NCBI GenBank assembly: GCA_021780415.1
Contig: JAJXYW010000192.1
Location: 1-18,809 of the forward strand
Reading direction: 5' to 3'
Length of the DNA stretch: 18,809 nucleotides
Source: Acidobacteriota bacterium
Lineage (GTDB): Bacteria > Acidobacteriota > Terriglobia > Terriglobales > Acidobacteriaceae
Of this stretch, positions 1 to 6,915 are shown piece after piece. Position 1 is the first letter of the stretch; each line of letters starts with the position of its first letter. Below the pieces are notes generated by a model. The model saw only the letters and a list, made by a program, of their open reading frames with translations. It was not told the DNA's origin and searched no databases. A program made the position numbers and the translations under genes.

Positions 1-1
1 G

Positions 2-388
2 AAGAGTGGGGCGGATGCGTCGCGATGGGTGGTGGCGGCGTTTCTGACGGATATGCCGGAACAGTACGCGGCGGCGGATGTCGTGCTGGCGCGGTCGGGG
101 AGTACGGTTGCGGAGCTTTGTGCGGCGGGGAAGCCGTCGTTGCTGGTGCCCTTTGCGGGGGCGGCGGATGATCATCAGCGCAAGAATGCTGAGGTGCTGG
201 TGGAGGCCGGTGCAGCGGAGATGCTACTGCAGAGGGATGTGACGGCTGAGACGCTGCAAGGCGCGCTGGTGGCGTTGTTCAGCGATGCTCCGCGACGGGC
301 TGCGATGGGGGAGAGAGCTCGGGCTCTGGCGCGGCCGGGAGCGTTGCAGCAGATCTCGGAGATGGTGCTGCGGCTGGTTGGGCGCTAA
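2..388 (+). CDS. murG: MurG, C-terminal part (undecaprenyl-PP-MurNAc-pentapeptide GlcNAc transferase)
   Basis: The last 128 residues of MurG, the membrane-associated glycosyltransferase that adds GlcNAc to lipid I to give lipid II. The reading frame is open from the first bases of the window, so the N-terminal acceptor-binding domain and the start lie outside. What remains is the end of the C-terminal UDP-GlcNAc-binding domain: a DMPEQYAAADVVLARSGS stretch, then TVAELCAAGKPSLLVPF and ADDHQRKNAEVLVEAGAA. This is the characteristic nucleotide-sugar loop (RSG..T..E....GKP..L.P) followed by the DDHQ..NA motif. The frame closes with TAA and no disruption is visible. In many bacteria murC follows directly; here about 2 kb, including an opposite-strand gene, separates them. 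Identification is firm; only the missing 5' part limits it. Confidence 0.95.
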   Translation, partial: KSGADASRWVVAAFLTDMPEQYAAADVVLARSGSTVAELCAAGKPSLLVPFAGAADDHQRKNAEVLVEAGAAEMLLQRDVTAETLQGALVALFSDAPRRAAMGERARALARPGALQQISEMVLRLVGR

Positions 389-407
389 GTTTAGAACCGA
401 TCGCCAT

Positions 408-484
408 CAGGTGTAGTCGCGATTCAAGAAGCAGATTCCTCCGCTTCGGAATGACAACCATCAAAATGATTGCGACTACACCTG
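408..484. repeat. 77-bp element with perfect 13-bp terminal inverted repeats
   Basis: CAGGTGTAGTCGC at 408-420 is repeated exactly in inverted orientation at 472-484; with one mismatch the arms extend to 16 bp. The interior (428-458) contains GAAGCAGATTCC then CGGAATGACAAC, a short motif found again near 17689-17710. It lies between the murG stop and the terminator, so it could fold in the murG transcript or be a small non-autonomous dispersed repeat. No transposase or clear target duplication was seen. Confidence 0.7.
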
Positions 485-518
485 AAAGCGAACGGCTCTA
501 ATGCGGGCAAAAGAAGAA

Positions 519-550
519 GGGCTGAGGAGTTGTCCTCAGCCCTTGATTTT
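519..550. terminator. Bidirectional rho-independent terminator between murG and the glycine-rich gene
   Basis: A perfect 10-bp stem, GGGCTGAGGA (519-528) paired with TCCTCAGCCC (533-542), closes a 4-nt loop (529-532). On the + strand TTGATTTT follows; on the minus strand the stem is followed by TTCTTCTTTT. It sits between the convergent murG and the gene at 573-1646 and can end transcription from both sides. Confidence 0.85.
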
Positions 551-572
551 GGATGGTCAGCCGACTCGCCGT

Positions 573-1646
573 TTAGCGATGTCCGCCGCCACCATGTCCG
601 CCACCGCCGCCACCGAAGTGGCCACCGCCGCCGCCACCGCCGAAGTGACCGCCGCCGCCGCCACCGCCGAAGTGACCGCCGCCACCACCACCGCCGAATC
701 CGCCACGGCTGCCGCCACCACCGAATCCGCCACGGCTACCACCGCCGAAGCTGCTCCGGGCGCTGCCGCCGTTGAATCCTCCGCGAGAGGCGTTGCTAAA
801 TCCACCGCCGTTGCCGCCAGCGAATCCGCCGCGGTTGCCACCGCCGTTGAATCCGCCACCGTTGTTGCTCGCGAATCCACCACGGTTGCCACCGTTGAAT
901 CCTCCGTTGCCACCGCGGTTGCCGCCGTTGAATCCGCCGCCGTTGTTGCCAGCGAATCCGCCACGGTTGCCATTGCCACCGCCGTTGAAGCCTCCCCGGT
1001 TGCCACCGTTGAAGCCACCGCGGTTGCCACCGCCATTGAATCCGCCGCGGTTGGCGCCGTTGATGCCGGAGCCACGGAAGCCTCCACCGCCGAAGCCACC
1101 GCGTCCGCCGTTGAAGCCAGCGCGGGCGAAGGAGGCGCCGCCGGGACGACCGTCGCGGAAGCCGCCGTATTCACGGTTATAGAAGTTGCCGCCAAAGCCG
1201 CGTCCGAAGTTGCCGTAGGCGCGGTTGTACCAGAAGCGTCCGCCGTTCCAGTAGCCGCCGTAGAAGCCGGTACCGAAGTAGCCGAAGCCATAGTTGATGC
1301 CGCCGTAGAAGCCGATGCTCAGGCCCCAGTAGCCGGGATACCAGCCGTAGCCGCCGCCGAAGCCGCCCCAGTAGCCGGGGGTCCAGAGGGCGCCGACGTA
1401 GGGTGGCATGACCCAGGCACCGTTGACCCAGTAGTAGCCGTCGTCACCCCAGGCCCAGTAGCCGGGGGTCCAGAGGTAACCGTCACCGGGGCAGGGAGGC
1501 TGTTCGTACGCGGGAATGGCGGGCGGAGCGTAGCCGGCGGTGATGGCGAACTGAGCCTGCGCGCGGGGACTCGGCAGAGCCACGAACGCAGCAGCCGCGA
1601 CTGCGGTGGCCGCCAGAAGATTGCGAACTGCGCGATGGAGTTTCAT
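573..1646 (-). CDS. Exported glycine-rich YXWGXW/WxxGxW-repeat protein
   Basis: A 357-residue secreted protein of unknown function. Residues 1-32 form a signal peptide (MKLHRAVRN, then an alanine-rich core, cleavage after AQA). Residues about 55-125 carry aromatic repeats such as GYLWTPGYWAWGDDGYYWV and ALWTPGYWGG, typical of the YXWGXW-repeat family. From about residue 125 to the end the chain is almost entirely Gly, Asn, Arg, Phe and Ser in GGFNGGNRGG-type units, finishing in histidine-containing GGGGGHF blocks and GGGGHR. The start is the ATG at 1644-1646; the Shine-Dalgarno is weak. The gene is isolated, opposite to the dcw genes, and shares the hairpin terminator with murG. The low-complexity DNA produces a long antisense open frame that is not a gene. 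An envelope or surface role is inference; repeat number probably varies between strains. Confidence 0.8.
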   Translation of the reverse strand: MKLHRAVRNLLAATAVAAAAFVALPSPRAQAQFAITAGYAPPAIPAYEQPPCPGDGYLWTPGYWAWGDDGYYWVNGAWVMPPYVGALWTPGYWGGFGGGYGWYPGYWGLSIGFYGGINYGFGYFGTGFYGGYWNGGRFWYNRAYGNFGRGFGGNFYNREYGGFRDGRPGGASFARAGFNGGRGGFGGGGFRGSGINGANRGGFNGGGNRGGFNGGNRGGFNGGGNGNRGGFAGNNGGGFNGGNRGGNGGFNGGNRGGFASNNGGGFNGGGNRGGFAGGNGGGFSNASRGGFNGGSARSSFGGGSRGGFGGGGSRGGFGGGGGGGHFGGGGGGGHFGGGGGGGHFGGGGGGHGGGGHR

Positions 1647-1940
1647 ACAAGTACCCGTCCAGCCGAGCTTCGCTCCCTTACTGGGCTTGCGAGTGCGGCG
1701 AGGAGAAGACTTCCGGTCTGGTTAGGATGTTACCCTGATCCGGCTCTCGGTTGATTAGACACACCTGTTATGCGTTTTGTTGCGGTATCCGGTGGAGTGC
1801 ATTGTGAGGTGATCCCGCAGCGTTTGGTTTGGGGGCAAGTCTTCGTTCGGTGAACAGAGCTCCGGGGCACCCCCCCCGGGGGGTACTTTTGGATCTAAAG
1901 TCTTGAGGGGAAGGGGGATGAGGCCGGACTTGTGGCAGTC

Positions 1941-1972
1941 CGGCTTCGCTGATTCCCGGCTTCGCTGATTCC
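1941..1972. repeat. 16-bp exact tandem duplication
   Basis: CGGCTTCGCTGATTCC occurs twice head to tail at 1941-1956 and 1957-1972. The first copy begins in the right arm of the hairpin 1923-1944. Most likely a slippage duplication in non-coding DNA. Confidence 0.8.
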
Positions 1973-2049
1973 CGATTAAAAGCGAAGGCCCGGCGGTTAC
2001 CGGGCTGGGTGGATGTTAGGGCTACTTCTATTGTAGCGGGTTGGGTGGG

Positions 2050-2078
2050 GTGACTATGCCAGATCTTGGAGATATAAA
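2050..2078 (+). promoter_or_regulatory. Possible promoter for murC
   Basis: GTGACT at 2050-2055 (4 of 6 to TTGACA) and TATAAA at 2073-2078 (5 of 6 to TATAAT) are separated by 17 bp. This would give a leader of about 260 nt before murC. A TTGACA at 2127-2132 has no good -10 at normal spacing. Prediction by eye only. Confidence 0.3.
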
Positions 2079-2343
2079 TCGCCAATGTTTATAGGGGTTT
2101 TGATGGATTTTGATGATGGCGGGGGCTTGACAGGTTTTGCGCTACAGGTGGAGTTGCAGGTCTCTCCACTGCGCAGGACGCAGGGCCGTTCTGTTCCGGC
2201 CGAGATGATAGCTTTATGCCAACAATTCAACAGGATGGCGACGGCACTGCAAAGACAACGGAAGATTTCCAGAGGGAATGACTGAAAGAGGAGCAGGTAC
2301 ACAGCGGCAACGGCTCGGCGACGATTTGAGGGAGAATAGACAG

Positions 2344-3735
2344 ATGGGATTGCCGGAGCATGCTATGTTTGCGCCTTCGCAGAGGGTGCACTTTATTGGG
2401 ATTGGCGGGATTGGGATGAGCGGGATCGCGGAGATCCTGCTGACGATGGGATATGCGGTTTCGGGGTCGGACCTGCGGGGATCGGCGACGACGGAGCGGC
2501 TGGCGGGGTTGGGGGCAACGATCTATGTGGGGCATGCGGCGGGGAATGCTGCGGCCAGCGACGTGGTGGTGACCAGTTCGGCGGTGGCGAAGGATAATCC
2601 GGAGGTGGTGGAGGCACGGGCACGGAAGATTCCGGTGATCCAGCGGGCGGAGATGCTGGCCGAGTTGATGCGGCTGAAGTATGGGATTGCGATTGCCGGG
2701 ATGCATGGCAAGACGACTACGACGACGATGGTGGCGGCGGTGCTGGCGGGCGGGGATCTGGATCCGACGGTGGTGGTGGGTGGGAGAGTGGACGCGCTGG
2801 GGTCGAATGCGCGGCTGGGGAGATCGCAGTATCTGGTGGCGGAGGCCGATGAGAGCGACCGGAGCTTTCTGAAGCTGTCGCCGATTCTGGCGGTGGTGAC
2901 GAACCTTGATCGCGAGCATATGGACTCGTATGCGGATATGGCCGATGTGGAGAACTGCTTTGTGGAGTTTATGGACAAGGTGCCGTTCTATGGAGCGGTG
3001 ACGGCGTGCGTGGATGATGCAAGGCTGAAGGCGATTCTGCCGCGGGTGACGCGGCGTGTGTATACGTATGGCGAGAGCGCGGAGGCGGACTTCCGGCTGC
3101 GGATGCTGCCGGGCGCTGAGGGCTGCCACGCAAGGTTTGAGGTGAATGCGCGCGGGCTGGTGCTGGGGCCGTTCGAGCTGCATGTTCCGGGACGGCATAA
3201 TGTGCTGAACGCGGCGGCGGCGGTAGCGATCGGGGTGCAACTGGGGCTGACGCCGGAGAAGATTGCGGCGGGGCTGGCGACGTTTCGCGGCGTGAACCGG
3301 CGCTTCCAGGTGCGTGGGGCGGAGCGCGGCGTGACGGTGATCGATGACTACGGGCACCATCCGACGGAGATTCGGGCGACGTTGCAGGCGGCGCGGGAGT
3401 GCGGGTATGGAAGGGTGCTGGTGCTGTTCCAGCCGCATCGTTATACGCGGACGAGGGATTTGATGGAGGACTTTGCGGGGGCGTTTGGGGATGCGGACGC
3501 AGTGCAGGTGCTGGACATCTATGCGGCCAGCGAGCAGCCGATTGAGGGGATTAATGGTGAGGTGCTGGCGGCGGCGATCCGGGAGAAGAATGGCGGGCGG
3601 GTGATGTATGCGGCGTCGATGGGCGAGGCGGTGGAGCGGCTGGCGGCGGAGGCGCGGCCGGGCGAGATGATTTTGACGCTGGGCGCGGGAAGCGTGTCGC
3701 AGGCTGGACCGCTGCTGCTGGAGGCGCTGCGGTAG
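2344..3735 (+). CDS. murC: UDP-N-acetylmuramate--L-alanine ligase
   Basis: MurC, 463 residues, normal for the family. It is the cytoplasmic ATP-dependent ligase that adds L-Ala to UDP-MurNAc, the first peptide-stem step of peptidoglycan synthesis. Visible in order: the N-terminal Rossmann motif FIGIGGIGMSGIAE (about residue 16), the Mur-ligase P-loop GMHGKTTTTTM (about 119-129), EADESDRSF, TNLDREHMD, the HNVLNAAAAVA motif, DDYGHHPTEI (about 334) and FQPHRYTRTRDL (about 362). I chose the ATG at 2344 because GAGGGAG (2328-2334) stands 9 nt upstream. An ATG at 2278 would add 22 unconserved residues, and one at 2365 is also possible. It is followed 112 bp later by ftsQ; murB and ddl, often found here, are absent. 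Confidence 0.96.
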   Translation: MGLPEHAMFAPSQRVHFIGIGGIGMSGIAEILLTMGYAVSGSDLRGSATTERLAGLGATIYVGHAAGNAAASDVVVTSSAVAKDNPEVVEARARKIPVIQRAEMLAELMRLKYGIAIAGMHGKTTTTTMVAAVLAGGDLDPTVVVGGRVDALGSNARLGRSQYLVAEADESDRSFLKLSPILAVVTNLDREHMDSYADMADVENCFVEFMDKVPFYGAVTACVDDARLKAILPRVTRRVYTYGESAEADFRLRMLPGAEGCHARFEVNARGLVLGPFELHVPGRHNVLNAAAAVAIGVQLGLTPEKIAAGLATFRGVNRRFQVRGAERGVTVIDDYGHHPTEIRATLQAARECGYGRVLVLFQPHRYTRTRDLMEDFAGAFGDADAVQVLDIYAASEQPIEGINGEVLAAAIREKNGGRVMYAASMGEAVERLAAEARPGEMILTLGAGSVSQAGPLLLEALR

Positions 3736-3847
3736 ACCTGCGCCGTCGGGTGAGGGTTTTGGCGGTTCCAAAATGGGTGGGGAGCGTTCCTGATGCGATA
3801 CCCCTTGAGGAGTTTGCGGGGGGTGGGGGCGGTGGCCGTTATAGTGG

Positions 3848-5533
3848 ATGATACGGCGATTCTTCCGCGGCCTTGCTCAGGGCCAGGCGGAGATGAAGAA
3901 GATGGGTTCGAAGCGTGGGTCCGGAGTTGAATCCGGGCTGGGCTCGGCGGTGCTGGATGCGCCCGAGGAGAGCTATGCTTCGGAGACCGAGGCGCGGGGG
4001 ACGCGGCGGGGGCCTGCGCCGGTGGGGGCATTGCAGCGGGGGTTTGGCAGCGCCGGATATGACGGCGATGGGTATGAAGAGCCGGGAGCAGGGAGCGTCT
4101 ACGGAGGGCTGGACGAGCCGGAGTATGTTCCGCGGCGAGGCAGGCTGGGGTTCCGGCTGAGTGGACTGCCGCGCAGTATGAGTGGACGGATTGTGCTGGG
4201 GGTGGCGGTGTTTGGGTTGCTGGGCACCGTGGCCGTGGCGATTGCCGGAGTGCGGTATTACCTGATGCATGATCCGCGGTTTGTGCTGGCGAGTTCGGAC
4301 GATATTCAGATACGGGGTGCGGAACATTTGACGCGCGATCAGGTGCTGAGCGTGTTTGGCGCGGACCTGGAGCGGAATATCTTCCGGGTGTCGCTGGGGG
4401 AGCGGCAGGCGGACCTGGAGCGGTTGCCGTGGGTGGCCCACGCGGACGTGATGCGGCTGCTGCCGGACACGATCCGGGTGCAGATTGCGGAGCGGACGCC
4501 GGTGGCGTTTGTGCGCCAGGGAACGCAGATCGGGCTGGTGGATGGAAGCGGTGTGCTGCTGGATATGCCGCCGGATGCGGCGGGCAATCCGCACTATTCG
4601 TTTCCGGTGCTGACGGGGTTGTCGGCGGATGAGACGGCGCAGGCGCGGGGGACGCGGATGGCGGTGTATGGGCAGTTCATGCGGGAGCTGGAGAGCGCGG
4701 GACAGCACCTGACGGACTCGGTGAGCGAGGTGGATGTGTCGGACCCGGAGGATGTGAGGGCGCTGATTACGGAGGGTAGCTCGGACATCCTGGTGCACTT
4801 TGGCCAGCAGGATTTTCTGCGGCGGTACAGGGAGTTCGAGCAGCATCTGCCGGAGTGGCGGCAGGCGTATCCGAAGCTGGCGTCGGCGGACATGCGGTAT
4901 GAGGGACAGATTGTGCTGGAGATGCAGAATGGCGCAGGGGTCGCACCGGGTGGGGTGACCGAGGCGGGAGCTGCGGCGCCTGTGGCGATGCCTGCTGCAA
5001 CGGCGAAGGCAACAACGGCAAAGGCAACGACGGCAAAGGCAACGACAGTAAAGGCAACGCCAACTTCAAAGGTAAAGGCAACGACAACCGCAAGGGCGAC
5101 TACAGGGGGCCTTCGCTCCGCTCAGGATGCCGGAGTGCTGGGGAGAGCAGCGGTCGCGGCAAAGGGATCAGCTCCGGCGAAGCCTGCGGTGGCGACCAAG
5201 CCTGCTGCGTCTACAAAACTTACAGCGGCGGCGAAGCCTGGTGCGGCTACAAAACTTGCCATAGCGGGTAAGCCTGCGGGGGCGAAGGTTGTGGCAGCGA
5301 AGGTTATGGCTGGGAAGAAAGTTTCCGCGAAGCCCGTGGCGAAGAAGGCGGCGGCGAAGCCTTCGGTGATTGCCAGGGCGAAGGCGGGATCGGGAGTGGA
5401 TACGGCGAATCAGAGGCTGTTTGCGCAGTTGGCGGCGGCGCACAGGGCTGAGTTGGCGAAGGAACATAAGGCGGAGACGGTGAAGGTTGCGAAGAGCGGC
5501 GGAGCCGGTGGTAAAGGCGGAGTGACTCCATGA
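3848..5533 (+). CDS. ftsQ: FtsQ/DivIB cell-division protein with long basic tail
   Basis: A 561-residue bitopic divisome protein, about twice the usual size. Layout: cytoplasmic N-terminus of about 114 residues rich in Gly/Arg/Glu; one membrane helix (about 115-137, IVLGVAVFGLLGTVAVAIAG); POTRA domain (about 145-220, containing IQIRGAEHLTRDQVLSVFG and LPWVAHADVMRLLPDTIRV); beta domain to about residue 365; then about 195 residues of Ala/Lys/Thr/Pro low-complexity sequence resembling a histone H1 tail, which should lie in the periplasm. Part of the tail (4996-5133) is translated from repeat-like DNA. The start is uncertain: the ATG at 3848 has no good Shine-Dalgarno, while ATGs at 3893 and 3902 lie next to GGCGGAG. 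The gene is tightly linked to ftsA through an 8-codon mini-ORF. FtsQ bridges the early and late divisome through FtsL and FtsB. Confidence 0.92.
   Translation: MIRRFFRGLAQGQAEMKKMGSKRGSGVESGLGSAVLDAPEESYASETEARGTRRGPAPVGALQRGFGSAGYDGDGYEEPGAGSVYGGLDEPEYVPRRGRLGFRLSGLPRSMSGRIVLGVAVFGLLGTVAVAIAGVRYYLMHDPRFVLASSDDIQIRGAEHLTRDQVLSVFGADLERNIFRVSLGERQADLERLPWVAHADVMRLLPDTIRVQIAERTPVAFVRQGTQIGLVDGSGVLLDMPPDAAGNPHYSFPVLTGLSADETAQARGTRMAVYGQFMRELESAGQHLTDSVSEVDVSDPEDVRALITEGSSDILVHFGQQDFLRRYREFEQHLPEWRQAYPKLASADMRYEGQIVLEMQNGAGVAPGGVTEAGAAAPVAMPAATAKATTAKATTAKATTVKATPTSKVKATTTARATTGGLRSAQDAGVLGRAAVAAKGSAPAKPAVATKPAASTKLTAAAKPGAATKLAIAGKPAGAKVVAAKVMAGKKVSAKPVAKKAAAKPSVIARAKAGSGVDTANQRLFAQLAAAHRAELAKEHKAETVKVAKSGGAGGKGGVTP
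4996..5133 (+). repeat. Dispersed-repeat-like segment read in frame inside ftsQ
   Basis: The DNA is a string of AAGGCAACNACGGCA-type 15-bp units (clearest at 5006-5050), followed by degenerate AAAGGCAACGACAACCGC units. It ends in GCGACTACAGG and then GGCCTTCGCTCCGCTCAGGA (5108-5127). It encodes repeating Lys-Ala-Thr-Thr-Ala pentads followed by GGLRSAQD. GCGACTACA is shared with the inverted-repeat element at 408-484. Codon choice (ACA, ACG, GCA, AAA) differs from the GCG/CTG-rich body of the gene. Confidence 0.65.
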
Positions 5534-5556
5534 ATGCAAAAAGAGTGAAGCTATGA
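5530..5556 (+). CDS. Possible 8-codon coupling mini-ORF between ftsQ and ftsA
   Basis: The frame encodes MNAKRVKL and a stop. Its ATG overlaps the ftsQ stop (ATGA at 5530-5533) and its TGA overlaps the ftsA start (ATGA at 5553-5556), so three reading frames are chained by two 4-base overlaps. Its first 11 bases (ATGAATGCAAA) are identical to the first 11 of ftsA, suggesting a duplicated start region. It may act as a translational relay or may simply be a relic of a shifted ftsA start. Confidence 0.35.
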   Translation: MNAKRVKL

Positions 5557-6779
5557 ATGCAAAGATGGACAACCTGATCACGGTGCTGGATGCGGGGAGC
5601 TCGAAGAGCTGCGTGCTGGTGGCGGAGTTGGTGGACGGCGTGCTGCGGTACAGGGGGCACGGGGTGGAGGCGTCGCGCGGGATGAGGCGGGGCGTGATCT
5701 CGGACCTGGGACCGGCGGCGAAGGCGATTAATGACGCGGCGCTGACGGCGGAGAAGAGTGCGAAGGCACCGATTGAGCGGGCGGTGGTGGGGATTGGCGG
5801 GCCGCATGTGCGGGGGATGAACTCGCAGGGCGGGATCAGCATGGGCAGCCGGATGAAGGAGATTACGCGCGAGGATGTGCGGTCGGCGATCGATCGTGCG
5901 CGCTCGGTGGGGCTGGCTCCGGACCGCGAGATTCTGCACTTGCTGCCACAGCAATTTATTCTGGACGACCAGGGCGGGATTCACGATCCGGTGGGGATGG
6001 TGGGGAATCGGCTGGAGGTTTGCCTGCACCTTTCGACGTGCTCGGGGAGCGCGGCGCAGAGTGTGGTGACGTGCGCGAACCGGGCGGGGCTTGAGGTGGT
6101 GGATACGGTGTTTGAGGGGATTGCGGCGGCGGAGGCTGTGCTATCGGCCGACGAGCGCGAGCTGGGCGTGTGCGTGGTGGATATTGGCACGAGCTCGACG
6201 GAGCTGGTGGTGTTCTTTGAGGGGTCGGTGGCGCATACGGCGGTGTTGCCGATTGGCGGGGACCACTTTACGAATGACCTGGCGGTGGGGCTGCATGTGA
6301 GCGTGGAAGAGGCCGAGCAGTTGAAGCGGATGTATGGGAACTGCGTGGTGACGTCGATTCCGCAGTTGAATGAGATTGAGATTGGCAGCGACCTGGCGAT
6401 GGGCGGGCAGCAGACGCGGATGGTGCGGCAGCGGTTTCTGGCGGAGATTCTGGAGCCTCGGGCACGAGAGCTGCTGACGATGCTGCGCGACAATCTGCGT
6501 GGCGGAGGCGTGCTGGAGGCGATGGGAGCGGGCTGCGTGTTTACCGGGGGCGGAGCGCATCTGGTGGGGTTGCTGGATAACGCGGAGAGCCTGCTGCGGG
6601 TGCCGGCGCGAATTGGGTATCCGGTGCCGCTGAGCAGGATGCCGCCGGAGCTGGCGCGGCCGGAGTTTTCGGTGGCGATCGGGATGCTGCTTTACACGCA
6701 TCGGACGCAGGTGCGCAAGGCCAGCGAGGAGCAGGGGCTGGCGCAGAAGCTGAAGTCGATCTTTGCGGGGAGCTTTTGA
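5553..6779 (+). CDS. ftsA: FtsA, actin-like Z-ring membrane anchor
   Basis: FtsA, 408 residues (E. coli about 420). It is a cytoplasmic actin-family ATPase that tethers FtsZ to the membrane and recruits later divisome proteins. Visible: phosphate-1 loop VLDAGSSKSCVLVAEL (about 11-26); the SHS2-like 1C region around GIGGPHVRGMNSQGG (about 80); phosphate-2 segment VVDIGTSSTELVVF (about 208) followed by LPIGGDHFTNDLA; adenosine motif GAGCVFTGGGAHLVGLL (about 325); and a C-terminal amphipathic helix GLAQKLKSIFAGSF, the usual membrane-targeting sequence. The start at 5553 overlaps the end of the mini-ORF. Unusually, ftsZ is not adjacent: an outer-membrane-type gene lies between. Confidence 0.96.
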   Translation: MNAKMDNLITVLDAGSSKSCVLVAELVDGVLRYRGHGVEASRGMRRGVISDLGPAAKAINDAALTAEKSAKAPIERAVVGIGGPHVRGMNSQGGISMGSRMKEITREDVRSAIDRARSVGLAPDREILHLLPQQFILDDQGGIHDPVGMVGNRLEVCLHLSTCSGSAAQSVVTCANRAGLEVVDTVFEGIAAAEAVLSADERELGVCVVDIGTSSTELVVFFEGSVAHTAVLPIGGDHFTNDLAVGLHVSVEEAEQLKRMYGNCVVTSIPQLNEIEIGSDLAMGGQQTRMVRQRFLAEILEPRARELLTMLRDNLRGGGVLEAMGAGCVFTGGGAHLVGLLDNAESLLRVPARIGYPVPLSRMPPELARPEFSVAIGMLLYTHRTQVRKASEEQGLAQKLKSIFAGSF

Positions 6780-6902
6780 GGACAGGGCTTCGTGGTGGGT
6801 GGTCAGGACGGGCCGGGCAGAGGCGAAGGGTTCTGGGCTGGGAATGCTGAGGAAAACGGCGGTTAAGGCTGGTGCGGTGCGGCCAGAAGGCGCTGGAGAC
6901 GA

Positions 6903-6908
6903 TAGACT
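6903..6908 (+). promoter_or_regulatory. Possible -10 box giving a leaderless barrel-protein mRNA
   Basis: TAGACT (4 of 6 to TATAAT, fitting TANNNT) ends 7 nt before the ATG at 6916, and no Shine-Dalgarno is visible. The same arrangement is seen at mutL and nearly at the prenyl synthase. No clear -35. Confidence 0.3.
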
Positions 6909-6915
6909 GGGTGAT

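Larger units (their letters stand above)
1647..2343. other. 697-bp gap before murC: hairpins, short tandem repeat, no convincing gene
   Basis: No frame here looks coding. Contents in order: a C8G6 run around 1869-1883 followed by GTACTTTTGGATC; an 8-bp hairpin (1923-1930 with 1937-1944); an exact 16-bp tandem duplication (1941-1972); a 6-bp hairpin (1988-1993 with 2000-2005) that on the minus strand is followed by TTCGCTTTT and so resembles a terminator in that direction; and a possible promoter at 2050-2078. Short frames at 2085-2285 (+) and 2054-2302 (-) match nothing I recognise. Confidence 0.6.

Noticed and set aside
501..1754. Long + strand open frame of 417 codons, Ala/Val/Thr/Glu-rich
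   Set aside because: It is antisense to the glycine-rich gene. The GGN-repeat DNA has few stops on the opposite strand, and the product is monotonous with no signal, domain or ribosome binding site. The minus-strand frame has a signal peptide and family repeats.
2127..2132. TTGACA as the -35 of a murC promoter
   Set aside because: No acceptable -10 at 16-18 bp (the hexamer at 17 bp is GGAGTT).
2085..2285. 66-codon + strand frame upstream of murC
   Set aside because: No Shine-Dalgarno, no recognisable motif, and codon use unlike the neighbouring genes. Probably the murC leader.
2227..3771. Minus-strand open frame of 514 codons opposite murC
   Set aside because: Arg/His/Pro-rich shadow typical of the complement of GC-rich genes; murC motifs are unambiguous on the + strand.
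6763..6915. N-terminal extension of the barrel protein overlapping the end of ftsA
   Set aside because: It would place 51 residues before a clear signal peptide. The start at 6916 gives a normal exported protein.
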